From positions 1 through 19,654 of the forward strand of contig CACLQG010000021.1 of NCBI GenBank assembly GCA_902609035.1: a stretch of 19,654 nucleotides of DNA. The letters run 5' to 3'. The notes under the pieces are model-generated. The model was not told the DNA's origin. It did no database searches and saw only the letters and a program-made list of their open reading frames with translations. Each line of letters opens with the position of its first letter. Position 1 is the stretch's first letter. Origin of the DNA: an uncultured Bacteroidota bacterium (GTDB lineage Bacteria > Bacteroidota > Bacteroidia > Flavobacteriales > Flavobacteriaceae). This document shows, one piece after another, positions 7,818 through 15,746 of the stretch. A program made the position numbers and the translations under genes.

Positions 7818-10800
7818 CTACTCATCTTTAGATATATATGTTTCAAATGTTACAGGACCTAAAAGCCCTGAAGTCTGAAGTAGTTCATCTTCACTCGCAT
7901 CATCAAAAACTGTCCATGTAAATCTTTTATCAGTTGGCAACCTTTTGTCACCAACAATCCTATTTCTCCATAGATTTACCACTTTAACCTCTAAACAATT
8001 ATCTCCACTTTTGACCAAATCTTCTGTATTTAGCCTGAACGGGGAAATCCAAACCCCCCCAATTTTTTTACCGTTAATTTTAACTTCAGCCATAACACCA
8101 ATATTACCTAGATTTATAAAGATTTCACCCTTTGGAATAGTATCTATTATAAAGGATGTTTTGTAAGTGGCAGTTCCTGAGTAATATTTAGCTTTTTTAT
8201 TAGACCATTTTGTCCAATCTGAAAGGTTATCTATTGTAATCGATTCTTTGGGCCCTATCTTTTTATTTTCAAATTCAACTTGCCAAGATTTTTCTATCTT
8301 TTTAAATGTTTTCAAACCAGGGAAATTTTGTGAATTATTACTAATAACATTATCATTTTTGTTGTTAGTAAATACAATGAAACAACTTTCATGGCCCTCT
8401 AAAGTAATCGGAAGCTTCGTTCTGTCTCCAGTTTTACTATATTCAGGAAGTACTCTTATTTTTCCTGTGACCGGATTCCACAATTGCGGTTCTAGTCCGG
8501 TAACTCTAAATGAGGGTTCAAGGGAAATTTTATTTTCAGATTGGTTAGTTAGGAAGTAGATTTCCATTCCGAATAAAGTTCTGTGTGTCCATAAAACAGG
8601 AATATCTTTTTCAATTTTCACATCCTTTTCAATATTCAGAAAATCAAGTGCATTTTGAATTCCCATTCCATCAAACACATAGCCTTTACCAACTTTTCTT
8701 TTTAATTCCCCAGTATGTATTTCACCTCCCCACAGCTCTTGCGATAGTTTTTTGATTTCGAAATCACAAGCTGGAAAATTTTGTAAACTTGGTGATTTTT
8801 TAAACTTATTCCCCAGAATTGATCCACCCTGTTTTACTAAATCTGATAATTTTTGTAAAGTTTCAGGCCGTATATTTGCATCTTGAGGAATTGCAAGAAT
8901 TTTATATTTCATTCCGTCCGGTAAAACAAAATAACCATTTTTTACTGATAGTCGTTTAATAATTGCTTCGGCATTTATATAGTCAAAACTATAACCTGAT
9001 GGTAATTCAGGGTCAATTATTCCTGACATTTTTGGCGCATCTTCTCCAATAAAATAAAGTACATCTGCTACATATTTACCCTGTTGCAACATATGTTGAC
9101 AGCGCCGTAAATAATCGATCCAATGTTTTCCCTGTTTAAACCATGTATTATGCCTATTAAATTCCGTAGAAAAAGTGGCATTGATTCCAGGTTTTCGATC
9201 ATCGTCTGGTTGATGAATGTATACATGTAGCACCTGCTTATTTATTCCCTCGGTAAACGACCAGTCACCACGAGTTTTCAACATAGCAGGATGTCTTAAA
9301 TAACTATCCCAGTTTGCCGTAAAAGCTTCAGCATAAACTACAGGTTTATTATAAATATGTGCAGTTGATGATGCTGCTTTACATTCAATATCCCCTAATG
9401 ATCCTTCGTTCCAATATTCACCGCTAATCAAATCTGACTGCCCCCCATACATCATAAATTCTGAAGAAAAACCCCAATGTCCATAATTTTCCAACCAAAG
9501 TTTCAAATTATTTTCGTTAGCTATTTTTCGAAGTCCACCAACATACTCGTATGCTATATCATCTGCAACCATACGGCGAAGATCCCAAAGAAATCGATCT
9601 GATTCCTCCACACTAGAAACAATTCTTCCTGAAAGTGTGGGTAAATATTTTACTGGATTATAAGCATATTTTGCTTCAAAACGTTCTTCAAATCCGTCAC
9701 TCCAGTTTTGCGAACCCTTTTCATAACTATCACCAATTACATATTTTAATGCTGACAAACTTTTTTCTGGAATTCTTTTTATGATTTCACCAATAAAATT
9801 TTTGAAATGAAACCTAACCAACTCTTCATTACCTTTGTCTATTTCATAACCTCTTCCTTTTGGAGATGCAGGTGAATTTAATGTTCCTGTTGGCGTCATC
9901 CCCATCCTAATAATCGACCATTCTCCTTCTGGCACATCCCAAGTCAATATTCCCAATTTATCCATTTTATCACTTAAGTCAATTGTCTGATCAATTTTTT
10001 GACTTTGATCATTTACTTCGGTTTGAGAATTCCATAAGTAACTATCAAACTCGGGTTGTGCAGTTTCGTGTAATTTACCTAACGATTTTTCTACAAAAGC
10101 ATCCAACACTTCGTTTTCAGCTATTAGGATTTCTGAAAAACCTGCTAATGGCCGACCATCCATATTATTACATACCAATCTAAATTTATTGGAATAGATT
10201 GCTGGAAGGGATACTGCTAAAGGACCACGGTCACGAGGACCACAATTCTTAACATTTTTTTTACGATTAAATGGAAAAGAATTAATTTTTTTAAACTCTC
10301 CGTTGATTTCTGCCCAAAATTCTATGTCACAACGAAACCTATCTCGAGTTGGATACAACATTAAACTCCGTGCTTCGATTTTACTATCGGCAACAATGTC
10401 TATTATGTATTCTTCATTTGAACGAGTTCGAAATAATGCCTCTGTTTTAATTTTACTATCCAAAAGATTTTCGATGTTATTTATTTCGGGAGAACAGCTA
10501 ATTCTACTATTTTGAATATTTAAAACACTTTTTTCTGACTTAATTTTACGAAAAGCAAGTACATGGGTGTCTTGAAATTCACTAGTTGGCTTTTCTAGTA
10601 GAATGGATTTTCTTCCTTTTCCATTTATCGTTGTTTCTGAGTAAACCAAATGTCTCATAGCTTTATCGTGCGTCACCCATGGCCCACCAGATTGGCTCCA
10701 CCCAGGGCTATTAAAAAATCCAACATCGATGCCTAAGCGGTAGCCTTCATTTACTGCATGGGTTGTTATTTTCCACCATTCATCACTAAACAACGGTACA

Positions 10801-11075
10801 TTACCATCCTTTTCTTCTGGGCTGATATTTCCAATCAAAACGGTACCAATTCCAAATTCTTTCATCGACTCAAGATCTTTAGTCACTCCCTCTTTCGAAA
10901 TATCATCGCCAATCCAATAATAGTAACACCAAACTTTATTCGAATCTTTTGGTAAAATAAATCCAGATTGGATGTTATTGAAATCTCGTTGAGACATCTT
11001 TTCTGTCCTACTATACTGAAATCCAATTACAACGATTGAAAAAAATAATATATTTTTTGCCAGTTTATTGAACAT
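7818..11075 (-). CDS. GH106 family alpha-L-rhamnosidase-like exo-glycosidase
   Basis: This large protein (1085 residues) begins with a signal peptide (1 to about 24). The N-terminal part carries the family landmarks VWCYYYWIGDDISKEGVTKD (48-67), then MKEFGIGTVLIGN and a region FFNSPGWSQSGGPWVTHDKA (120-139), as in the TIM-barrel of GH106 rhamnosidases. Candidate catalytic glutamates are E452 (GDSYEKGSQNW) and E583 (VVYAEAFTAN), in line with the pair of Glu residues used by this family. A jelly-roll, sugar-binding domain of the GH2 type is found at about 955-1065 (VKINGKKIGGVWISPFRLN). It should release terminal alpha-L-rhamnose from oligosaccharides in the periplasm. It is the first gene of the minus-strand block. 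A possible Bacteroidota-type -7 element is at 11147-11154. The family call is firm; the glycan is not known. Confidence 0.88.
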   Translation of the reverse strand: MFNKLAKNILFFSIVVIGFQYSRTEKMSQRDFNNIQSGFILPKDSNKVWCYYYWIGDDISKEGVTKDLESMKEFGIGTVLIGNISPEEKDGNVPLFSDEWWKITTHAVNEGYRLGIDVGFFNSPGWSQSGGPWVTHDKAMRHLVYSETTINGKGRKSILLEKPTSEFQDTHVLAFRKIKSEKSVLNIQNSRISCSPEINNIENLLDSKIKTEALFRTRSNEEYIIDIVADSKIEARSLMLYPTRDRFRCDIEFWAEINGEFKKINSFPFNRKKNVKNCGPRDRGPLAVSLPAIYSNKFRLVCNNMDGRPLAGFSEILIAENEVLDAFVEKSLGKLHETAQPEFDSYLWNSQTEVNDQSQKIDQTIDLSDKMDKLGILTWDVPEGEWSIIRMGMTPTGTLNSPASPKGRGYEIDKGNEELVRFHFKNFIGEIIKRIPEKSLSALKYVIGDSYEKGSQNWSDGFEERFEAKYAYNPVKYLPTLSGRIVSSVEESDRFLWDLRRMVADDIAYEYVGGLRKIANENNLKLWLENYGHWGFSSEFMMYGGQSDLISGEYWNEGSLGDIECKAASSTAHIYNKPVVYAEAFTANWDSYLRHPAMLKTRGDWSFTEGINKQVLHVYIHQPDDDRKPGINATFSTEFNRHNTWFKQGKHWIDYLRRCQHMLQQGKYVADVLYFIGEDAPKMSGIIDPELPSGYSFDYINAEAIIKRLSVKNGYFVLPDGMKYKILAIPQDANIRPETLQKLSDLVKQGGSILGNKFKKSPSLQNFPACDFEIKKLSQELWGGEIHTGELKRKVGKGYVFDGMGIQNALDFLNIEKDVKIEKDIPVLWTHRTLFGMEIYFLTNQSENKISLEPSFRVTGLEPQLWNPVTGKIRVLPEYSKTGDRTKLPITLEGHESCFIVFTNNKNDNVISNNSQNFPGLKTFKKIEKSWQVEFENKKIGPKESITIDNLSDWTKWSNKKAKYYSGTATYKTSFIIDTIPKGEIFINLGNIGVMAEVKINGKKIGGVWISPFRLNTEDLVKSGDNCLEVKVVNLWRNRIVGDKRLPTDKRFTWTVFDDASEDELLQTSGLLGPVTFETYISKDE

Positions 11076-11146
11076 TTTATTATGAATTAATTAAAAACTT
11101 CATTTACATTAATTAAAATAGTCCCTTAAAAATAAAATATAGATGT

Positions 11147-11154
11147 CAAATCTA
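11147..11154 (-). promoter_or_regulatory. Candidate Bacteroidota -7 promoter element (TAGATTTG) for the GH106 gene
   Basis: The minus strand reads TAGATTTG, a match to the TAnnTTTG -7 consensus of Bacteroidota primary sigma promoters, 71 bp before the GH106 start codon. A TTG at the ideal -33 distance was not found, so support is partial. The motif is easily formed by chance in this AT-rich DNA. Confidence 0.3.
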
Positions 11155-11519
11155 AATTAAAATAAAAACTCCAGGGTTAAGAACAAGTGACTTAAGTGGG
11201 AAAAGATTTTATTACCATTTCAAAAGAACATTCAAAAAAATAAATTTGTACTTGTACCAAACCTGCGGGCTAAGGTTATATAAAAAATCCTACAAAAACC
11301 ACCATTCTATAATGTAATTAAAAATGCAGGGAAGATTTTAGGTTTAGAAAAAGATTACTTTGTTGCCAAAAAAGAAGTCAAAATATTATTTTACTATAAC
11401 TTATCACTTATTATGTGTACTATTGTTAGAACTAAAACTTACAGAATTTATTATTTTTTCAGCTATCTGTATTTAAACGTTAAATGGCATTGATTGAACC
11501 TTCATAACTGATATTGCAC

Positions 11520-11561
11520 TAATTCTGCTATGTATTAAGAATGATTGAAACAGCAGAATTA
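11520..11561. repeat. Inverted repeat, 10-bp perfect arms TAATTCTGCT / AGCAGAATTA
   Basis: Arms at 11520-11529 and 11552-11561 enclose a 22-nt loop. The plus strand downstream is T-rich (AGTTTTATGTTTTATATT) but lacks a continuous T tract. It could be a weak terminator, a leader-RNA hairpin or a paired regulator site for the lipoprotein gene 190 bp downstream. Confidence 0.4.
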
Positions 11562-11592
11562 AGTTTTATGTTTTATATTAAATGAAATAAAA

Positions 11593-11617
11593 AAACTCTC
11601 TACTATGGAGGGGGTTT
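11593..11617. terminator. Imperfect hairpin next to an A/T tract, possible terminator
   Basis: AAACTCTCT (11593-11601) can pair with AGGGGGTTT (11609-11617) around a 7-nt loop, with two G-U pairs on the plus-strand transcript. On the minus strand the arm is followed by a run of seven T residues, but two of the pairs become C-A mismatches there. The direction is therefore ambiguous, and no gene end lies nearby. It stands out as the only G-rich patch in the region. Confidence 0.3.
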
Positions 11618-11750
11618 ATTAAGTATTAAAACCATACAATAAATCACGTACGGAATTCCCAAATAACTTTTAAAATCCTATTGTATACTATTTTATCAAA
11701 ATATCAAATAAAAATATTTAAATTGGATAATGAACGAATTAACTGATGTC

Positions 11751-13061
11751 ATGAAAAATCTTTCCTTAATTTGTATAAGCTTAATATTAATATATTCTTG
11801 TTCATCTGGAGATGATGAATCTACTACTGTTTCATCACCTAATAACCAGACTTCAAGCTCAGAAGACGACATTACTACTGATACCACATCAGACAATTCA
11901 ACCGACACATCATCTGACAATAATTCGGAAACAGTTAAATTCGATTTAACTGTAACGGCTGGTGAGGGAGGAACCATTTCAACACAGGGTGGAACATATG
12001 AACAGGGAACAGAGGTGTCAATAATTGCAACTGTAAATGAGGGTTATGAATTTTTGGGCTGGGAAGGTAGTGACGAAACATCCTCTACCATCACTATAAC
12101 AATCACTAGTAATCTTAGTCTTCAGGCAAACTTTCAACAAATAGTACCTCAAACTAACTACTATATAAGTGGGGAATTGATTAGTGATAATACTAATGGT
12201 GCATGGTTTGATAGATCGCTTACTGTTAATGGATTAAAATTAGTTATAGCAGGAGCAGTTGGTGGTCAAGACGCAGTACCCGATAAATGGGCAAAGAAAA
12301 CCGCCCAATTGGTGAAATTACTAACTGATCCCTCAGCTACTGGAATTGATAAAGATGCTCAGATTAATCTTATAAAAACTCTTAAGGGTGAAACAGGAAC
12401 TTGGCATGCTGGATTACCAACTGCACAAAGAATAGGCTACGGGGGAGGAGATACTTATTCACCTAACCCTTTAAAAGACGAAGGAATCCCTTCTTATCAA
12501 GGATACATTCAGTTTTTAAATACTCACGAAGCTAATGACATGGTTTGGTATAAAAATGTTGATAGTTCAGGAACCGGTGATGATGACATAAATGAAATTG
12601 TAGAACACATTTTTCATACAATTCATCTTTTTGGAGTTCGTGGAGGCGTCCTAGGTTCTGAAGACGCACTTAACTGGAGTTCTGAGGTAAATGGATTTAT
12701 GAACACCTCATTGTGGTTAGCAATGAAAGAGGCAATTGATAATGGGGTTTATGGAGTTAGTGATTATGGAAATGGTGACCCTACTAATCCAGACTTAGCT
12801 GAATTAATGATGAAAGAATATATGTATTTATTAAATTTTAATATGTGGGAATTCGGTAAAGAATTTTGGGTTGGAGGAACACTAGCTCCTGAATGGAACG
12901 ACAATAGCCGATCCCCTCAATCTATTCAAACAAATAACCCATTAGGTTACTCTCTTTTCAATGATTATTTTGCTCCAGTTTTATCCAAACCAAGTATAGA
13001 AATACTTCGGTCTATGTTTCAAGATAATGACCAAGGTGAATCTGGATATGTAGCAGATTAA
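11751..13061 (+). CDS. Surface-exposed lipoprotein with one InlB-like repeat domain and a large uncharacterised EHxxHxxH domain
   Basis: The frame opens at 11730, but the ATG at 11751 gives a compact lipoprotein signal (MKNLSLICISLILIYSC) with the lipidated Cys at position 17, so I prefer it. CSSGDDE right after the Cys matches the acidic export signal that sends flavobacterial lipoproteins to the cell surface. A Ser/Thr/Asp-rich linker of about 45 residues follows. Next is one divergent InlB-type bacterial repeat (about 64-130: LTVTAGEGGTIS, YEQGTEVSIIATVNEGYEF, LGWEG). Residues about 150-436 are a single globular domain with no family I can name. Its striking motif is E285-H286-x2-H289-x2-H292 in NEIVEHIFHTIHLFG, preceded by the segments TGTWHAGLPTAQRIGYGGGD and NTHEANDMVWYKNVDSSG. 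This could be a metal site. The domain ends with well-ordered aromatic-rich segments (EYMYLLNFNMWEFGKEFW). No function is assigned. It is followed after 339 bp by the sulfatase. Confidence 0.85.
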   Translation: MKNLSLICISLILIYSCSSGDDESTTVSSPNNQTSSSEDDITTDTTSDNSTDTSSDNNSETVKFDLTVTAGEGGTISTQGGTYEQGTEVSIIATVNEGYEFLGWEGSDETSSTITITITSNLSLQANFQQIVPQTNYYISGELISDNTNGAWFDRSLTVNGLKLVIAGAVGGQDAVPDKWAKKTAQLVKLLTDPSATGIDKDAQINLIKTLKGETGTWHAGLPTAQRIGYGGGDTYSPNPLKDEGIPSYQGYIQFLNTHEANDMVWYKNVDSSGTGDDDINEIVEHIFHTIHLFGVRGGVLGSEDALNWSSEVNGFMNTSLWLAMKEAIDNGVYGVSDYGNGDPTNPDLAELMMKEYMYLLNFNMWEFGKEFWVGGTLAPEWNDNSRSPQSIQTNNPLGYSLFNDYFAPVLSKPSIEILRSMFQDNDQGESGYVAD

Positions 13062-13400
13062 TTTATAAGTAATTTGTTTTTAAAGAAGCCCCAATATCAT
13101 TATTTAGTCCTGTATATCTAAATAAAATTTATTTTTAAATAATGAATTTGTTGAAACCTTTTTGGGTAAATCTTTTGAATTAAAACATTATGCTATCGTT
13201 AGAATATGCATTATATAATAATGTGGTTGACAATCTATATTATAGTAAAGCTTAAGAATTGTAAATTTTCATAATGGTCCTTAGGCAGAGGTCATAATAA
13301 ATAATGCATGGATATAAATAGTACTCAAATTAATAAACAGGTGAGAGTTTACATGATTTGATTAATAAAAGTAATTCTAAGAAAACAATTATAAATTATA
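13062..13400. other. 339-bp intergenic region upstream of the sulfatase gene
   Basis: AT-rich, with only tiny chance ORFs (for example 21 codons from about 13190). I found no clear terminator, no TAnnTTTG box at a sensible distance, and no RNA gene. Confidence 0.5.
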
Positions 13401-14864
13401 ATGACAAAGATATTATTGACTTTCCTTTTTGTGGTCTCTAATTTTATTGTTGCCCAAGAGAAACGTCCGAATATTATTTTTTTTTTAGTTGACGATCAGC
13501 GTTATGATATGTTAAGCATGATGAGTCATCCGTTTATCGAAACACCAAATATAGATAGACTGGCTAAAAGAGGTGTTTATTTTAAAGAGGCCTTTGTAAC
13601 TACCTCTCTTTGTTCCCCTAGTAGAGCATCTATGATTACGGGGCAATACGCTCACAAACATGATGTTATTGATAACAATAGCGACTTAGACCCCAAAACC
13701 CCAACCTATCCAAAGGAATTACAAAAAGCAGGCTATAATACAGGATTTATTGGCAAATGGCATATGGGAGAGGCAAGTGATAGCCGCAGACCAGGATTTA
13801 ATTACTGGGTCTCTTTTGAAGGACAAGGGAAATATATAAATCCAGAATTAAATATTGATGGCAATCGAAAAGAAGTCAAAGGACATATCTCAGATGTTTT
13901 GACAGACTTGGCTCTTAGCTATATTAAAGAACAGAATGATAAAGATGAAGCTTACTTTTTATGCATTTCCCACAAGGCTGTTCATGAAAATTTTACACCT
14001 ACTGAAAGACATCACAGAAAATACATTGATAAACAAATCACCTATCCAGATTCTTATGCCAATACTGAAGAGAATTATAAAGGAAAACCAGGCTGGTTAA
14101 AAAAGCAACGTAAAAGTTGGCACGGTGCAGAACGGAATTATACAGATGGTGATAAAGTAGAAGGAGACGACTTAGCACGTATGATTCAATTGTATGCGGA
14201 ATGTATGCTTGGAGTAGATGAAAGTTTAGGGCGATTGGTCAATACCCTGGAGGACCTTGGTGAACTGGAAAAAACAGTAATCATTTACATGAGTGATAAC
14301 GGTTACTTATTGGGAGAACATGGACTAATAGATAAACGTGTGATGTATGAGGAGAGCATTCGTGTACCTGCATTTTTATATTGGGGAGAAAAAATTAAAG
14401 AGGGGAGGGTAAACGACCAGTTTGTATTAAATATAGATATCGCTCCAACAATATTGGACATTGCCAGAATTAAAAAACCTGATACAATGCAAGGAGAGTC
14501 ATTTCTTCCATTAGCCTTGGGAGAGTCTATTAACTGGAGACAAGACTTTCTCTACGAATATTTTATTGACCACATGGCAGTGCAGACCCCTACAATTTTT
14601 GGACTACGAACAAAAGAGTACAGTTATATTACCTACCATGGGGTATGGGATAATTTTGAGCTATATGATATGAAAAAAGATCCGAATCAAAAAAATAATT
14701 TATTAGGTGATGTTGTTTATGGGCTAGGTTACGGACATTTTGTGCGACATGCCATAAAGCAATTACCTAATCTGGCACCAACTCTTAAAAAGTTGGACAA
14801 TCGCATTAACGAAATATTAAAAGATACCGAGGGTGAAAGAAGACCTATTTGGTTTAAAAATTAA
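13401..14864 (+). CDS. Secreted S1-family (formylglycine-dependent) sulfatase
   Basis: The 487-residue protein has a signal peptide (1-18, ending IVAQ) and the full set of type I sulfatase landmarks: metal ligands Asp31-Asp32 in IFFLVDDQRYD, the formylglycine signature C71-S-P-S-R (LCSPSRASMITG), GKWHMG with Lys119 and His121, a further His in ISHKAVHENF, and SDNGYLLGEHGLIDKR with Asp299-Asn300 and Lys312. Cys71 must be converted to formylglycine by a maturase encoded elsewhere. It hydrolyses sulfate esters, most likely on a polysaccharide given the adjoining glycan genes and the secreted location. Subfamily and substrate cannot be read here. The C-terminal part (NFELYDMKKDPNQKNNL) is typical of the S1 family. 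The gene overlaps the end of the convergent PorP/SprF gene by 11 bp, so both genes lack room for a terminator between them. Confidence 0.93.
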   Translation: MTKILLTFLFVVSNFIVAQEKRPNIIFFLVDDQRYDMLSMMSHPFIETPNIDRLAKRGVYFKEAFVTTSLCSPSRASMITGQYAHKHDVIDNNSDLDPKTPTYPKELQKAGYNTGFIGKWHMGEASDSRRPGFNYWVSFEGQGKYINPELNIDGNRKEVKGHISDVLTDLALSYIKEQNDKDEAYFLCISHKAVHENFTPTERHHRKYIDKQITYPDSYANTEENYKGKPGWLKKQRKSWHGAERNYTDGDKVEGDDLARMIQLYAECMLGVDESLGRLVNTLEDLGELEKTVIIYMSDNGYLLGEHGLIDKRVMYEESIRVPAFLYWGEKIKEGRVNDQFVLNIDIAPTILDIARIKKPDTMQGESFLPLALGESINWRQDFLYEYFIDHMAVQTPTIFGLRTKEYSYITYHGVWDNFELYDMKKDPNQKNNLLGDVVYGLGYGHFVRHAIKQLPNLAPTLKKLDNRINEILKDTEGERRPIWFKN

Positions 14865-15738
14865 ATTTTAGGAAAATCTCATTTCCAGTTCTCTGTACCT
14901 CAACATCATTTGCTGCACCTCTAAAATCATAGGAATAGGCCAGTGATAATCCAAACTTGGTTTTAATTATGGCCATCACATTCATATACTTGGTGCTTTT
15001 GTAACCACCCCCTAACTCAAATAGGCTCTTGTAATCATAGGTTCCTCCAAAATGAACTGTGTTCCCTGTTCCAGGAATGATCTTGGAACTTATATAGGGA
15101 TTGATCGAAGAGTTTACTGAGCCTACCCCAATCCTGTAGCCAGCCAATAAATAGGTCGAGGGTTTCTCATCTCCGATAAATGATTCATTGTCGGTGTACT
15201 TAATGGGGTTTAAGAAATTAGGAATAGAAAAAGAAAGGTAAAATTTTTGTGTTTTATAGAGACCCCCAAATCCAAATACAGGATAAGTCTCTTTGGTGAT
15301 ATCGGGAATAGCAGAATTAGGAGCATTGGTCAAACGCTGAATTGCTTCTACGTCTGTAAATTTTGTATGTGCTCCTGCCTTGACTCCCAATGATAGTGTT
15401 TTACCTGCTCCTATGGTGAGCTTATAACTAGCATCTACAGAGTAAAGAGTTCTCTCGTCTACAAAAACTTTATTATTGATTACAGAGAGTCCAAAAGCCA
15501 GGTTCTTTTTTGGATTACCACTAAAGTAAAAGTAGTTCATCTTTGGCGCGCCACTGACTCCCTGCCAAGTGGATCGAGTGGTGAAGGAAAGTACTCTTCC
15601 CTCTGTTCCTGCATAAGCTGGATTAAAAGCATTCATATTAAAACGCTCCATCAATAAGTTTTCATTTACTTGGGCAAAAGAAACATTGATAAATATAGTA
15701 AACAGGAAAATATATAGTAGCTTTATTTTTTTAATCAC
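14854..15738 (-). CDS. PorP/SprF family type IX secretion-associated outer-membrane protein
   Basis: The protein has 294 residues with a signal peptide (cleavage near SFAQ at 20-23). The opening NENLLMERFNMNAFNPAYAGTEG is the classical PorP/SprF start, and the rest consists of alternating beta-barrel strands (LAFGLSVINNKVFVDE, YKLTIGAGKTLSLGVKAG), ending in a typical outer-membrane strand with terminal aromatic (NEIFLKFNF). In flavobacteria such proteins sit in the outer membrane and are needed for secretion or attachment of large proteins with type B T9SS C-terminal domains, as SprF is for SprB. Here it follows the giant type B protein after only 8 bp, which fits a dedicated pair. The start codon is GTG at 15738; no ATG lies in frame nearby that would retain the signal peptide. 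Confidence 0.93.
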   Translation of the reverse strand: MIKKIKLLYIFLFTIFINVSFAQVNENLLMERFNMNAFNPAYAGTEGRVLSFTTRSTWQGVSGAPKMNYFYFSGNPKKNLAFGLSVINNKVFVDERTLYSVDASYKLTIGAGKTLSLGVKAGAHTKFTDVEAIQRLTNAPNSAIPDITKETYPVFGFGGLYKTQKFYLSFSIPNFLNPIKYTDNESFIGDEKPSTYLLAGYRIGVGSVNSSINPYISSKIIPGTGNTVHFGGTYDYKSLFELGGGYKSTKYMNVMAIIKTKFGLSLAYSYDFRGAANDVEVQRTGNEIFLKFNF

Positions 15739-15746
15739 TTCAAATT

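Larger units (their letters stand above)
11076..11729. other. 654-bp divergent intergenic region with hairpins
   Basis: The region separates divergently transcribed genes (GH106 left, lipoprotein right). No convincing gene is seen; the longest plus-strand open stretch (about 11340-11486) has no good start. It contains the candidate promoter for GH106, a perfect 10-bp inverted repeat (11520-11561) and a second imperfect hairpin (11593-11617). It probably holds both promoters and perhaps a small structured transcript or long 5' leader. Confidence 0.5.

Noticed and set aside
7790..7846. Longer GH43 start at 7846
   Set aside because: It overlaps the GH106 coding end and puts a polar 19-residue stretch before the signal peptide; the ATG at 7789 fits better.
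11340..11486. About 48-codon plus-strand open stretch in the divergent region
   Set aside because: Only Met is halfway along, composition is that of AT-rich random DNA, and no motif is visible.
13190..13255. 21-codon plus-strand ORF upstream of the sulfatase
   Set aside because: Too short and without supporting context; many such ORFs occur by chance at this base composition.
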